Shown here in pieces: positions 26,097-33,746 of a stretch of DNA of 64,000 nucleotides (positions are counted from its first letter, which is position 1; every line of letters starts with the position of its first letter). Position numbers and translations under genes: made by a program. Under the pieces are notes generated by a model that did not search any database, was not told where the DNA came from, and saw only the letters and a program-made list of their open reading frames with translations. The stretch comes from Pseudomonas sp. ANT_J12 (GTDB lineage: Bacteria > Pseudomonadota > Gammaproteobacteria > Pseudomonadales > Pseudomonadaceae): the NCBI RefSeq assembly GCF_008370045.1, contig NZ_VOBN01000004.1, positions 124,001-188,000 on the forward strand. Direction: 5' to 3'.

Positions 26097-26707
26097 CACG
26101 TTTCCTTAGGCTGTGTGGAATGGGACAACCAAGGCGCGAACAATCGGGTCGCCCTGGGCATGAACAGGTACACCACCGACACCACGATGGTCACGGTGAT
26201 CAGGAACGTGGCGACCACGTAATTGGACAGAATCGGGTGCAGCTTGAGCAGCGGCCCCCAGAGCATCGGCACCAGCAAGGTGTGCGGCAGAATCACCAGC
26301 AACGTGACCACCGCCTGCTTCCAGCGCGGCGGCGGTGGCGACGCGGCATCGACCGTGGGCGCGAACCAGAATTCGTTGACCGGGTTGACTTCGGTCTGGT
26401 CGCCGTCGGCCAGCATTGGCGTGGCCTGGTTGACCAGCTCAAGGCGTTGCGGCGAATCGAGCCAGTGTTGCATCGCCTCGGTGGAGCAAAAACGCAGCAC
26501 GCAGGTGTACATGTCGAGGCCCGCGTTTTTGCCGCGCATCACGTCCACGCCAAGGTGCCCTTCCTGCTGCCCGGCAATCGTCACGATATTGCGCAACCAG
26601 GCTTCGTAGGGCACCTCGAAACCGGCCTTGACCCGGTGCTTGATGATCAGGGTCACGATCTCATCGAAACCCGGTTTTGCGGCGGCGGCGTGGTTGGCGT
26701 CAGGCAT
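26096..26707 (-). CDS. Antibiotic-biosynthesis-monooxygenase-fold protein with membrane helices
   Basis: 203 residues. Residues 10-105 form an ABM ferredoxin-like domain (EIVTLIIKHRVKAGFEVPYEAWL, then HLGVDVMRGKNAGLDMYTCVLRF). Two C-terminal membrane helices (about 132-152 and 165-187) make it membrane bound. The start at 26707 lies inside the end of the DoxX gene, and the stop overlaps the amidohydrolase start, so four genes form one operon. Catalytic activity is not assured; many ABM proteins are poorly characterised. Confidence 0.82.
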   Translation of the reverse strand: MPDANHAAAAKPGFDEIVTLIIKHRVKAGFEVPYEAWLRNIVTIAGQQEGHLGVDVMRGKNAGLDMYTCVLRFCSTEAMQHWLDSPQRLELVNQATPMLADGDQTEVNPVNEFWFAPTVDAASPPPPRWKQAVVTLLVILPHTLLVPMLWGPLLKLHPILSNYVVATFLITVTIVVSVVYLFMPRATRLFAPWLSHSTQPKET

Positions 26708-27116
26708 AACGTAGAACTCCGGCGAATCGATCATTGAGCGCCAGCCGTCCCGGCCCGGCGATAAGGATGCTGGTGAACACAATCATCAGCAGCCAGCCGA
26801 ACTGCCCTTCAAACAGGCTCCATTGCGGATGCACGACCACCAACGCCACCAGCAGCAGAAACAGAATAGGCAAACACGCCAACCGCACCAGCACCCCGGC
26901 GACGATCAGCAGCGGGCACAACACTTCGGCGAAAATCGCCAGGATCAGGGTGAGATTGGCGCCGAGGTGAAACGGGTCTTCGATCTGTTGGAGTTGCGCG
27001 CTGTAGTCCAGCAACTTGGGCAGACCATGCACCCACAACAGAAACAAGCCGCCACTGACCCGCAGAAACAGCAACCCCCAGTCCCGAGCCCGTTCATCCC
27101 ATGCCGATGCGTTCAT
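26700..27116 (-). CDS. DoxX-family membrane protein
   Basis: 138 residues from ATG 27116 (MNASAWDERARDWGLLFLRV), following AAGGGG. Four membrane helices with the DoxX signature GGLFLLWVHGLPKLLDY and AEVLCPLLIVAGVLVRLAC. DoxX proteins are small quinone- or redox-linked membrane proteins. It is the first gene of the DoxX-ABM-amidohydrolase-isochorismatase operon. Longer upstream starts exist in frame but have no membrane or family similarity. Confidence 0.85.
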   Translation of the reverse strand: MNASAWDERARDWGLLFLRVSGGLFLLWVHGLPKLLDYSAQLQQIEDPFHLGANLTLILAIFAEVLCPLLIVAGVLVRLACLPILFLLLVALVVVHPQWSLFEGQFGWLLMIVFTSILIAGPGRLALNDRFAGVLRYA

Positions 27117-27244
27117 GGCCTGTGCCCCCCCTTGAGAAATCACCGGCATGGCTTCGCCGGCACTTGGTCTGATAGTGCCGGGGTCAGGTTTTTGAAAATT
27201 GGATGTACGTGCTCTTTTTGCGCGCAGGCTCAAACACCGATCCT

Positions 27245-27316
27245 TGTAGGAGCAAAGCTTGCTCGCGAAAGCGGTATGTCAGTCAATATTGATGGCGACT
27301 GACACTCCGTCTTCGC
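27245..27316. repeat. Truncated REP doublet, left flank of the Ig-like pseudogene
   Basis: A left arm and centre are intact, but the right arm stops after CTTCGC at 27316. Positions 27257-27316 match 28873-28932 at 58 of 60 bases in the same orientation. The rest of 27117-27412 shows no gene and is AT-rich near the end. Confidence 0.85.
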
Positions 27317-27412
27317 TTCTTCAGAGATCTTCATTGGCACAAATATTTCAAGTCCTGCACATTCCTGTGTTGACGTAGGTTAAGACCGGAACTTAGGCAG
27401 GGTTTTAAATAT

Positions 27413-28722
27413 TTAGCGCTTCCAGCAAATGCCTGGATAAAAGTTGCCGCGATAAGTAGTACCGATATCCCACCTGTTAAAGGTAGAAAACAACAATAAG
27501 CCCGCAGCGTTTTGAGCCGGATAATCATGACCATTAAAATAGACAGCATCGATAGACGCTGCTCCAAACATCAATCTTAAAAACTGAAATTGCGCAGTAC
27601 TTTCATCGTCCATGTAACTCCCCCACGCGTTGCGAACCCATTGATCCACCTGAGCAGGCAACTGAGGCGTCGGGTTGTACAAGATCTTGGTCACATTCGC
27701 CGTATTTACCGTAAATGATTTCTCCTGCCCGATGCTGTCGCGCACCGTGACCACGGCCGTGCCATTGCCCTCACTGATCACTTCCCCGTTGTTGTTCACC
27801 GTTGCGATCTCCTCATTGGAGATGCGATAGGTGTAAGGCGGTACGCCCCCCGAGGCCGGGCGCCATCCGGAACTGTCGGCCGGTTGGTAAGGAAGGCGCG
27901 ACCAGGGCAGCCCCGAACCTTTGATCGAGAGCGTGATACCGGTCAGGTTAAGTGGCGATGTATCTATCACCAGTCCAGCACGGTTGAGATGGACATCGAT
28001 ATAAGCAATGTCAGACTCCCAGAAATTACCGAGTTGGTCGAAGACGGTATAAGAAAACGGCGTTCTTGGGCGATCACCCACCTGCCTGAAAAAATCGCTG
28101 AAATGTGTCTCAGTCGGCAGTGCTTCGCCAGGCGCCACCAGGCGCACCGGTGCATCTGTCGCTTCTGCGGTCAAGTAGATCGTGTCATAGGGTCGCGTGT
28201 CGGAGTAGTTGAAGCCGAACGTCACTCCTTGCGCCGCCCGCTCGGCATCCACTCCGTTGGCCAGCACATCGGCGGGTATGTCCAGCCTGGCCCTCGGATC
28301 ACGTTCGCCGGGACCAAACGCGTGATACAGAACTCTCAAAATGTCCGAGGTCTCTGGATTGCCACTAGGGCGGGTCACCCTGTAATAAATCTCGTTGACC
28401 CCCCACGCAGCAAGCCCTGGGGGACATACAGCCGCATCCGAATATTTTCCTCGCCCGGCTGGATAGTGTGGCCATCCACCGGCATTGGCCGATTGCCGAG
28501 GTGCAAATCCACCCGGTCATCGACGGCCAACACAATGGACCCTAGCGTGGTCAGCGGATCGATCAGGCACATCAAGCCGCGCGGATCATCGTGATAAAGC
28601 TTTTTGGAGATGCCGCCATCCGCCAGACCTGCCGGCTGAACCGGTGAAACCCAGCCTTGAATAATGACGGGGAACAGCCGAAGCGGGCCGACGTGAGTGT
28701 GTATGTGCATTGGGTGGTGCAT
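27413..28722 (-). pseudogene. Bacterial Ig-like (BIG2) protein broken by a frameshift
   Basis: Two frames join to one protein of about 436 residues. The 5' frame (start 28722, SD AAGGAG) begins MHHPMHIHTHVGPLRLFPVI and stops after GGSTRFITG. The continuing frame reads GVNEIYYRVTRPSGNPETSD and runs to 27413. The break falls in a six-base run (C on +, 28399-28404); one base added or two removed restores the frame. The second half has a BIG2 domain (NEEIATVNNNGEVISEGNGT, then AVVTVRDSIGQEKSFTV). Codon use is more AT-rich than neighbours. It may be a pseudogene, a contingency gene or a sequencing error. Probably a surface or secreted protein when intact. Confidence 0.75.
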
Positions 28723-28872
28723 GCTCTGCTCCTTCGAAAGGATGAAACATGTGGAACTGGGGGACTATCAAACCCCCGATGTGGGCAGGTGGCTACTGTC
28801 AAAAATTACAGGTTGACGGCTTTTCTGGACGGACGGTCGTGTGTAACGCGACGACGAATGCAGCGGTAGCGG

Positions 28873-28952
28873 GCTTGCTCGCGAAAGCGGTGGGTCAGTC
28901 AATATTGATGGCGACTGACACTCCGTCTTCGCGAGCAAGCTTCGCTCCTACA
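28873..28952. repeat. Truncated REP doublet, right flank of the Ig-like pseudogene
   Basis: The left arm is cut off (starts at GCTTGCTCGCG) while the right arm is complete. Together with 27245-27316 it reconstitutes one REP doublet with its centre duplicated, as if the 1.6-kb Ig-like segment was inserted into it. Confidence 0.85.
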
Positions 28953-28965
28953 GGGGATCTCGTTT

Positions 28966-29078
28966 GATCGTTCCCACGCTCCGCGTGGGAATGCAGCCCG
29001 GGACGCTCCGCGTCCCATCCAGCGCCGAACGCGGAGCGTCTGTGGAGGCATTCCCACGCGGGAGCGTGGGAACGATCA
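28966..29078. repeat. Large imperfect palindromic repeat (GATCGTTCCCACGCTCC family)
   Basis: Outer arms TGATCGTTCCCACGCTCC and its complement at 29061-29078, inner arms GGACGCTCCGCGTCC and GCGGAGCGTC. A Pseudomonas intergenic repeat distinct from the REP families. Sits 17 bp after the end of the LysR gene. Confidence 0.85.
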
Positions 29079-29095
29079 GGTCTGCGGGGGTACGG

Positions 29096-30025
29096 TTACG
29101 GGGTCGGGATGTTGAGGGGTTCGGACATGAACTGGCTGATGCGTGAGCGCAGCCATTTCTCGGCCGGGTCGTTGTCGTGCACGCCGCTCCAGGCCATCGA
29201 TAACTGTGCCGCCTCGATTTCAAACGGTGGGTCTTCGGCGCGCAGTGCGCAGCCTTCGACCAGGGCACACGCGGCGTAGTCCGGGACGGTGGCGATCATT
29301 TCGGTGCCGGCGAGCAGTGCGCGCAAGCCGCTGAATTGCGGCACCCCCAGGACCACGCGGCGACTGCGGCCGATTTTGGCCAGATCGAGATCGATGTTGC
29401 CGCTCAGGTCACCAGAGAACGACACCATCGCATGGGGCCGTTCGCAGTATTCGTCCAGCGTCAGCGGGCCGGGCCGTTTGTCGCCGCGCAGGACTTTGCA
29501 GGGAATGTCCCGCAGTTTCTTGCGCTTGGCATTGGCCGGCAGATCAGTGGTGTAGCTCACGCCCACGGAGATTTCCCCCGACGCCAGCAACGCCGGCATC
29601 AGCAGGTAATTGGCTCGGCGCACCACGACGATGATGCCCGGCGCCTCTTCTCGCAACTGGCTCAACAACGGTGGAAACAGACCGAATTCGGCGTCGTCCG
29701 ACAGCCCGATGCGAAACACGTCGCAGCTGCTGGCCGGTTCGAATTCCTTGGCCCGGCTGACCGCGCCGGAGATGACGTCCATCGCCGGTTGCAGCTCCTT
29801 GAGAATCGCCAGCGCCCGCGCCGTCGGCTCCATGCCGCGGCCGTTGCGCAGCAGCAACGGGTCGTCGAACAGATCGCGCAAACGCCCCAGCGCGGCACTC
29901 ACCGCCGGTTGGCCCATGAACAGTTTTTCAGCGACCCGGGTCAGGTTCTTTTCGAACATCAGGGCTTCGAAAATCACCAGCAGGTTCATGTCGACGCGGC
30001 GCAGATCGTTACGGTTCATCAGCAT
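29096..30025 (-). CDS. LysR-family transcriptional regulator (NodD/SyrM-like group)
   Basis: 309 residues. HTH region LLVIFEALMFEKNLTRVAEKLFMGQPAVSAALGRLRDLF, then a LysR substrate domain. The RVDMNLLVIFEALM start and DDPLLLRNGRGMEPT are typical of the NodD-like subgroup. SD AAGGA lies four bases before the ATG at 30025. No divergent target gene is adjacent: the next gene upstream (30243) is also on the minus strand, 217 bp away across a REP element. Confidence 0.85.
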   Translation of the reverse strand: MLMNRNDLRRVDMNLLVIFEALMFEKNLTRVAEKLFMGQPAVSAALGRLRDLFDDPLLLRNGRGMEPTARALAILKELQPAMDVISGAVSRAKEFEPASSCDVFRIGLSDDAEFGLFPPLLSQLREEAPGIIVVVRRANYLLMPALLASGEISVGVSYTTDLPANAKRKKLRDIPCKVLRGDKRPGPLTLDEYCERPHAMVSFSGDLSGNIDLDLAKIGRSRRVVLGVPQFSGLRALLAGTEMIATVPDYAACALVEGCALRAEDPPFEIEAAQLSMAWSGVHDNDPAEKWLRSRISQFMSEPLNIPTP

Positions 30026-30070
30026 GTTTTCCTTGTGGTTACACCGAAGCTAAGTGGCCAATGCAAACCC

Positions 30071-30201
30071 CTGTGGCGAGGGGGCTTGCCTGTGGCGAGG
30101 GAGCTTGCTCCCGCTTGATGCGCAGCACTCACAAAATCCGCATCGCGATAAAGATTTGGGGGCCGCTTCGCAGCCCAGCGGGAGCAAGCTCCCTCGCCAC
30201 C
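30071..30201. repeat. GTGGCGAGG-type REP doublet with a duplicated left arm
   Basis: A partial arm (30071-30090) precedes a full doublet (30090-30201), separating LysR and hydrolase genes. Confidence 0.85.
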
Positions 30202-30242
30202 GGTTTTGTATTACCCCTGACATTAAGCGCAGCGCTGAAACT

Positions 30243-31226
30243 CTACTCGATCAACGGCACTTTCGCCGCTCGTTTATACGGACCGTATTCCACCGGCACC
30301 CATTCAAAATGCTTGCCCTCGGCGGCGATATGACCGATGCCCGGGAACGGCAAGTGTGCGGCCGTGACCCAGGTCTTGCTGGTGGCGGCGTCGGTAAAGA
30401 CCTGGTTGCGGCTCTTGATCGCCTGCTGGCTGTTGACGTCAAAACCGATCGACACTTCAGGATGCAGGAATTGCACCGCCAGGTTATGCACCAGATCGCC
30501 CATGAACAGAATGCTCTGGCCCTGGGAGGTGAAGCGATACGTGGTGCTGCCCGGTGTGTGCCCGGCTTCCAGCGTGGCTTCGACACCCGGCACCGGTGAC
30601 TGGCCGGCGTCGAAGGTCTTGAAGCGGCCCGCCGCGACGTATGGAGCGGTCGAATCCTGGGCGATTTTGAAGTACGGCTTGGCGCCTTCAGGGGCCTTGG
30701 CGAGGGCTTGCGGGTCGAGCCAGTACGCGGCTTCGGCCTTGGCGGCATAAACGGTGGCGTTGGCGAAGACCGGTTTTTGCTGGGCGTCGACCAGACCGCA
30801 CACATGGTCCAGGTGCAGGTGGGTCAGCAGGATGGCGTCGACCTGATCCGGCTGATAACCGGCGGCTTTCATGTTGTCCGAGAGCATGCCGGCGGTGGCG
30901 CCGATGCACTGCCCTGCCCCGGTGTCCACCAGGATCAGTTGCTTGCCGGTGTTGACCAGAAACGCATTGAACGCGGTTTGCACCCCCGGCGTTTCAATCG
31001 AGCGACGGGCCAACAGTGCGCGGATCTGACTCTGGGTCAGGCCCTTGAGCAGTTTCGGCGACAGGTCGTTGTAGCCGTCGAACAACGCCGTCACTTCGTA
31101 ATCCCCCACCGCCAAGCGAAAGTAGCCGGGCGCCTGGGTGCCGACCTGCGCCGGAGCCGCCGCCATCGAAATCCCGGACGCCAGCGCAACCGCCAGGCCC
31201 AGTGTGCCAACCACAGAATGCTTCAT
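30243..31226 (-). CDS. Exported metallo-beta-lactamase-fold hydrolase
   Basis: 327 residues from the ATG at 31226, with a signal peptide (GTLGLAVALASGISMAAA). The metal motif THLHLDH (135-141) and downstream GHTPGSTTYRF and MGDLVHN define the MBL superfamily. The sequence resembles the periplasmic N-acyl homoserine lactonase/MBL group, but the substrate is unknown. The longer upstream frame has no signal and is rejected. Divergent from an AraC gene, with a 20-bp element at 31364 between them. Confidence 0.85.
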   Translation of the reverse strand: MKHSVVGTLGLAVALASGISMAAAPAQVGTQAPGYFRLAVGDYEVTALFDGYNDLSPKLLKGLTQSQIRALLARRSIETPGVQTAFNAFLVNTGKQLILVDTGAGQCIGATAGMLSDNMKAAGYQPDQVDAILLTHLHLDHVCGLVDAQQKPVFANATVYAAKAEAAYWLDPQALAKAPEGAKPYFKIAQDSTAPYVAAGRFKTFDAGQSPVPGVEATLEAGHTPGSTTYRFTSQGQSILFMGDLVHNLAVQFLHPEVSIGFDVNSQQAIKSRNQVFTDAATSKTWVTAAHLPFPGIGHIAAEGKHFEWVPVEYGPYKRAAKVPLIE

Positions 31227-31363
31227 GCCTTCACCTTTGATGTCGCCAAAGAAAGCGGCCCGCCGAGGCCCGCCATACGTCACCCATCTTGCACCGCCCC
31301 ACCCCCCGCGCACTTGCAGCGATGTGCTGAGTTAGCGCGGTTCTCGCAAAAAACCGGGCAAGG

Positions 31364-31383
31364 AATTAACAACGTTTAACTCG
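31364..31383. promoter_or_regulatory. 20-bp element shared with 33529-33548
   Basis: AATTAACAACGTTTAACTCG occurs here and, perfectly inverted, at 33529-33548. Both copies lie in divergent promoter regions (hydrolase/AraC here). Its TTAAC...GTTTAAC core is near-palindromic, so it is probably the binding site of a common regulator. Confidence 0.55.
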
Positions 31384-31503
31384 CCTGCCAACGCCCCGCG
31401 GCCAAGAATGAAGCCCACTGCACACACCTGCTTTCTGCAAAAGGGAAGGTGCTGATCCACCGTGCAGTGCGCCCGCGCATTCCCACCGACACGGAACTTT
31501 GTC

Positions 31504-31923
31504 ATGGCCCATGTTCAGCATTACGCCGTCAGGGCGTCCGCCACGTCGCCGCAAAAAACCAGCACCGGCGGCCTCGCTCCCTGGCGCGAAAACCTGGTCA
31601 AGCAACTGATCCTCGAACGCCTGAGCGACAGCCTGGAAGTGACCGAACTGGCGAATGCCTGCGCGTTGTCGCGCAGTCATTTTTCCCGCGCGTTCAAGTG
31701 CAGCACGGGGTTGTCACCACAGGACTGGATTCGTTGCCAGCGCATCGCCAAAGCCAAGCAATTGATTCGCGACACCGACCTGACCCTGACGCAGATTAGT
31801 CTGGAATGCGGATTTTGCGATCAAGCGCATTTTTGCCACATCTTCACCCGCAGCGAAGGGATCAACCCGTTTGCGTGGCGGTGCAAGGTGGTGCGCGGCC
31901 CTGCCTTCAACGCTTTTTTGTAG
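31504..31923 (+). CDS. Short AraC-family transcriptional regulator
   Basis: 139 residues, essentially just the C-terminal AraC/XylS DNA-binding domain: LEVTELANACALSRSHFSRAFKCSTGLSPQDW and LTQISLECGFCDQAHFCHIFTRSEGINPFAW. There is no room for a ligand domain, as in the SoxS/MarA-like stand-alone type. The ATG at 31504 follows GGAAC; an upstream start at 31462 is possible. The stop codon TAG lies within a REP arm. It may control the divergent hydrolase. Confidence 0.85.
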   Translation: MAHVQHYAVRASATSPQKTSTGGLAPWRENLVKQLILERLSDSLEVTELANACALSRSHFSRAFKCSTGLSPQDWIRCQRIAKAKQLIRDTDLTLTQISLECGFCDQAHFCHIFTRSEGINPFAWRCKVVRGPAFNAFL

Positions 31924-31987
31924 AAGCAAAGCTTGCTCGCGATGGCGACCTCAGGAACGCCATCGCGGGCAAGCCATGCTCCTGCAA
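31919..31987. repeat. Degenerate REP doublet that supplies the AraC stop codon
   Basis: Arms TGTAGAAGCAAAGCTTGCTC and its diverged complement. The TAG inside the first arm is the stop codon of the AraC gene, so the repeat invaded or bounded the gene end. Confidence 0.75.
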
Positions 31988-31997
31988 GAGCCCGAAA

Positions 31998-32822
31998 TCA
32001 GGCTTTGAGGAACGCCAGCAGATCTTCGTTGAGCTGATCCTTATGGGTATCGGTCAGACCATGGGGCGCGCCCGGATACACCTTCAGCGTCGAGCCCTTC
32101 ACCAACCGCGCCGAAGCAATCCCCGCCGCTTCAATCGGCACCACCTGATCCGCATCCCCATGCACCACCAGGGTCGGCACGTCGAACTTCTTCAAATCCT
32201 CGGTGAAGTCGGTTTCCGAGAACGCCTTGATGCAGTCGTAGGCGTTCTTGTGGCCGGAACTCATGCCCTGCAGCCAGAACCAGTCGATCATGCCCTGGGA
32301 AGGCTTGGCGTCCGGTTTGTTGAAGCCGAAGAACGGGCCGGCGGCGAGGTCTTTGTACAGCTGCGAGCGGTCGACCAATGAGGCCTGGCGAATCCCGTCA
32401 AACACCTCAAGCGGCAGGCCGCCAGGGTTGGCTTCGGTCTTGAGCATCAGCGGTGGCACCGAGGAAATCAGCCCCGCTTTTGCGACCCGGCCCGTGCCGT
32501 GGCGGCCGATGTAACGCGCCACTTCGCCACCGCCGGTGGAGAAGCCGAACAGCACCGCATCCTTCAGGTCCAGCAACTCGATCAGTTGCGCCAGGTCGTC
32601 CGCGTAGTGGTCCATGTCATTGCCGTCCCACGGCTGGCTCGAACGGCCATGACCCCGGCGATCATGGGCGATGACCCGATAACCCTTGGACGCCAGGAAG
32701 ATCATCTGCGCTTCCCAGCTGTCGGCGTTCAGCGGCCAGCCGTGGCTGAAGACGACGGGCTGACCGGTGCCCCAGTCCTTGTAGTAGATCTCGGTGCCGT
32801 CGCGGGTAGTGAATGTGCTCAT
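31998..32822 (-). CDS. Non-heme chloroperoxidase/arylesterase-type alpha/beta hydrolase
   Basis: 274 residues, the usual length for cofactor-free haloperoxidases. [15 protein letters not shown] oxyanion region, nucleophile S95 in GFSTGGGE, acid in [12 protein letters not shown] and His in [10 protein letters not shown] complete the triad. It hydrolyses esters or performs perhydrolysis with H2O2. The start at 32822 follows AAAAAGGAG. A flavodoxin-like gene lies 29 bp upstream, so they form an operon. Confidence 0.9.
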   Translation of the reverse strand: MSTFTTRDGTEIYYKDWGTGQPVVFSHGWPLNADSWEAQMIFLASKGYRVIAHDRRGHGRSSQPWDGNDMDHYADDLAQLIELLDLKDAVLFGFSTGGGEVARYIGRHGTGRVAKAGLISSVPPLMLKTEANPGGLPLEVFDGIRQASLVDRSQLYKDLAAGPFFGFNKPDAKPSQGMIDWFWLQGMSSGHKNAYDCIKAFSETDFTEDLKKFDVPTLVVHGDADQVVPIEAAGIASARLVKGSTLKVYPGAPHGLTDTHKDQLNEDLLAFLKA

Positions 32823-32851
32823 GTGGCGTGCTCCTTTTTTGGGTAGATGGA

Positions 32852-33427
32852 TCAAAGCGGTGAGTGATGCAGGCGCTCGGCCAGGCGTGCGACTCGCTCG
32901 CCCAGGTGCGCGGCGGTGCTGCGATCTTCGGGCGGTGGCGCGTCGTCGGGGGATTGCTCGACATTCGACTGGGCCATGGCGCCGAGGGAGCTGCCGAGGC
33001 GATTGAGTTGCCCGTCGAACAGGCCGGTGCTGCTGCGTGCGGGCAACAAGTCGAGGCCGACCCAGATCATCGAATGCTGGGCGGCGAACACCGCCATCTG
33101 CAGCAAGGTGTTGAGCTTGTCGCCACACAGGCACCCGGAATTGGTGAACCCGGCGGCGAGCTTGTCGCGCCACGGCTGGGCCAGGTAAAACGCCGAGGTG
33201 GCTTCCATGAAGTGCTTGAAGGACGCCGAGGCGCTGCCCATGTAGGTCGGGGCGCCGAAGATGATCGCGTCGGCCCGGTGCAGACGCTCCCATTGGGTGT
33301 TCACGTCCTCCACCGAAATCAGCCGGCAGGTGCTGCCCACGTGCCGTTCCACGCCCAGGGCCACGGCTTCGGCCATGACCCGGGTGTGCCCGTAGCCACT
33401 GTGATAGACCACCACCACATCGCTCAT
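32852..33427 (-). CDS. Flavodoxin-family NADPH-dependent reductase (WrbA-like)
   Basis: 191 residues. N-terminal FMN-binding loop [17 protein letters not shown] and [18 protein letters not shown] are typical of WrbA/flavodoxin-like quinone reductases. The C-terminal 45 residues are Pro/Glu/Arg-rich and probably disordered. Together with the chloroperoxidase it suggests a response to electrophiles or quinones. The leader contains a hairpin CGAAGAC-GAAG-GTCTTCG at 33466-33483. Confidence 0.87.
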   Translation of the reverse strand: MSDVVVVYHSGYGHTRVMAEAVALGVERHVGSTCRLISVEDVNTQWERLHRADAIIFGAPTYMGSASASFKHFMEATSAFYLAQPWRDKLAAGFTNSGCLCGDKLNTLLQMAVFAAQHSMIWVGLDLLPARSSTGLFDGQLNRLGSSLGAMAQSNVEQSPDDAPPPEDRSTAAHLGERVARLAERLHHSPL

Positions 33428-33528
33428 GCCGGCATCCTCCAGAAGTGTCCATTCCTTTTACAACGCGAAGACGAAGGTCTTCGTTGGACTTGAAGCGCTA
33501 GAGTTTTGGGCGTAGACGTGACTTGCGA

Positions 33529-33548
33529 CGAGTTAAACGTTGTTAATT
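33529..33548. promoter_or_regulatory. Inverted copy of the 20-bp shared element
   Basis: CGAGTTAAACGTTGTTAATT is the exact reverse complement of 31364-31383. It lies 101 bp upstream of the flavodoxin gene and 199 bp upstream of the divergent ATPase regulator. The rest of the 319-bp gap shows no gene. Confidence 0.55.
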
Positions 33549-33746
33549 TTCACCGCCGTACCCGGCGCGGCGCCGCCCTGTTTGTCACACTCGCGCCCAA
33601 TAAATACGCAGCGCGCACCGACAGCGGCAACGCGTCAGTCACAGCGAACACCTGACAGTCAGTAGAACCCTCATTGCACTGCCGGACAATCCTGAGGAAT
33701 ATGCTCGGAAACCGCGTACTAGACGGATGCAAGCAGGAGTGACCCG

